NCBI RefSeq assembly: GCF_002223055.1
Contig: NZ_NKFL01000002.1
Coordinates: 1-64,000 of the forward strand
DNA length: 64,000 nt
Source: Burkholderia sp. HI2500
Lineage (GTDB): Bacteria > Pseudomonadota > Gammaproteobacteria > Burkholderiales > Burkholderiaceae
Direction: 5' to 3'
Shown here piece after piece: positions 63,942 to 64,000 of this stretch. A program made the translations under genes and the position numbers. How positions within the stretch are numbered: the stretch's first letter is position 1; each line of letters begins with the position of its first letter. The notes beneath the pieces were generated by a model. The model was not told where the DNA came from. It was given only the letters and a program-made list of their open reading frames with translations, and searched no databases.

Positions 63942-64000
63942 TCAGACGCTCGCCGTCTGGCGGATTTCCTGCAGCAGGTAGCCGAAGCCGCGCACCGTGA
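63942..64000 (-). CDS. response regulator, C-terminal end only
   Basis: The last 19 codons before the stop read TVRGFGYLLQEIRQTASV, the end of an OmpR-type winged helix (the RG(F/L)GY turn). The rest lies beyond the right edge. It is presumably the partner of the sensor kinase at 62339. Confidence 0.85.
   Translation of the reverse strand, partial: TVRGFGYLLQEIRQTASV

Overview
The window comes from a high-GC betaproteobacterium, almost certainly a Burkholderia and probably a Burkholderia cepacia complex member. The grounds are the 16S 5' end, the style of the proteins (PXPV-type exported protein, GspC-type split general secretion cluster, Burkholderia-like MnmC and YbdK) and strong G/C third-position bias. 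From memory, sequenced Burkholderia chromosome 1 carries the fli and gsp clusters not far from dnaA, so this is probably origin-proximal chromosome 1. That placement is inference, because no dnaA, dnaN, parAB or oriC is seen here.

Left part (1-13.8 kb). The 5' end of a 16S gene reads out of the left edge behind an rrn promoter and boxA leader. Next is a stress module: ECF sigma plus anti-sigma, divergent from a catalase-like peroxidase and cytochrome b561, with two mirror-image ECF-type promoters between them. A 1.4-kb stretch carries five copies of a 52-54 nt repeat that ends in a DnaA-box-like 9-mer. Then come a three-gene block of unknown proteins, tRNA-Val(GAC), a DUF2628-type protein, an AhpD-like/SigJ-like operon, the ergothioneine genes egtB-egtD, and three small exported proteins.

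Middle (13.9-38.6 kb). A type III restriction-modification pair (res-mod) whose Res lacks the usual endonuclease lysine; a porin; and a five-gene operon coupling a NitT/TauT-type ABC importer to a TctDE-like two-component system. A small, more AT-rich patch holds a truncated response regulator and a CPBP-family membrane protein. After it come fliLMNOPQR (minus strand), preceded by a (GGGT)n tract, a cidA-lrgB pair with a divergent LysR regulator, and a MarR / DHA2-pump / NodT-type efflux locus.

Right part (38.6-64 kb). A full type II secretion cluster (gspN-M-L-K-J-I-H-G, inverted gspC, gspF-E-D), a lytic transglycosylase, a CobW-type metallochaperone, HU, MnmC with a degraded methyltransferase half, a Kef-like antiporter, YbdK carboxylate-amine ligase, a MarR regulator with a C-terminal cysteine cluster, a class I amidotransferase, an old-yellow-enzyme family oxidoreductase, a SET-domain methyltransferase with a lysine-rich tail, and a sensor kinase with the tail of its response regulator at the right edge.

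Most notable non-genic signal: a dispersed repeat of the form YTCACC-N7/8-KCACAG-N23/25-TTATCCACA (at least seven copies, both strands), and a second ~50-bp element (DnaA box, exactly 13 bp, then a 28-bp block identical at 24 positions) present once at each of two loci 48 kb apart and inverted. Neither is explained by the annotated genes.
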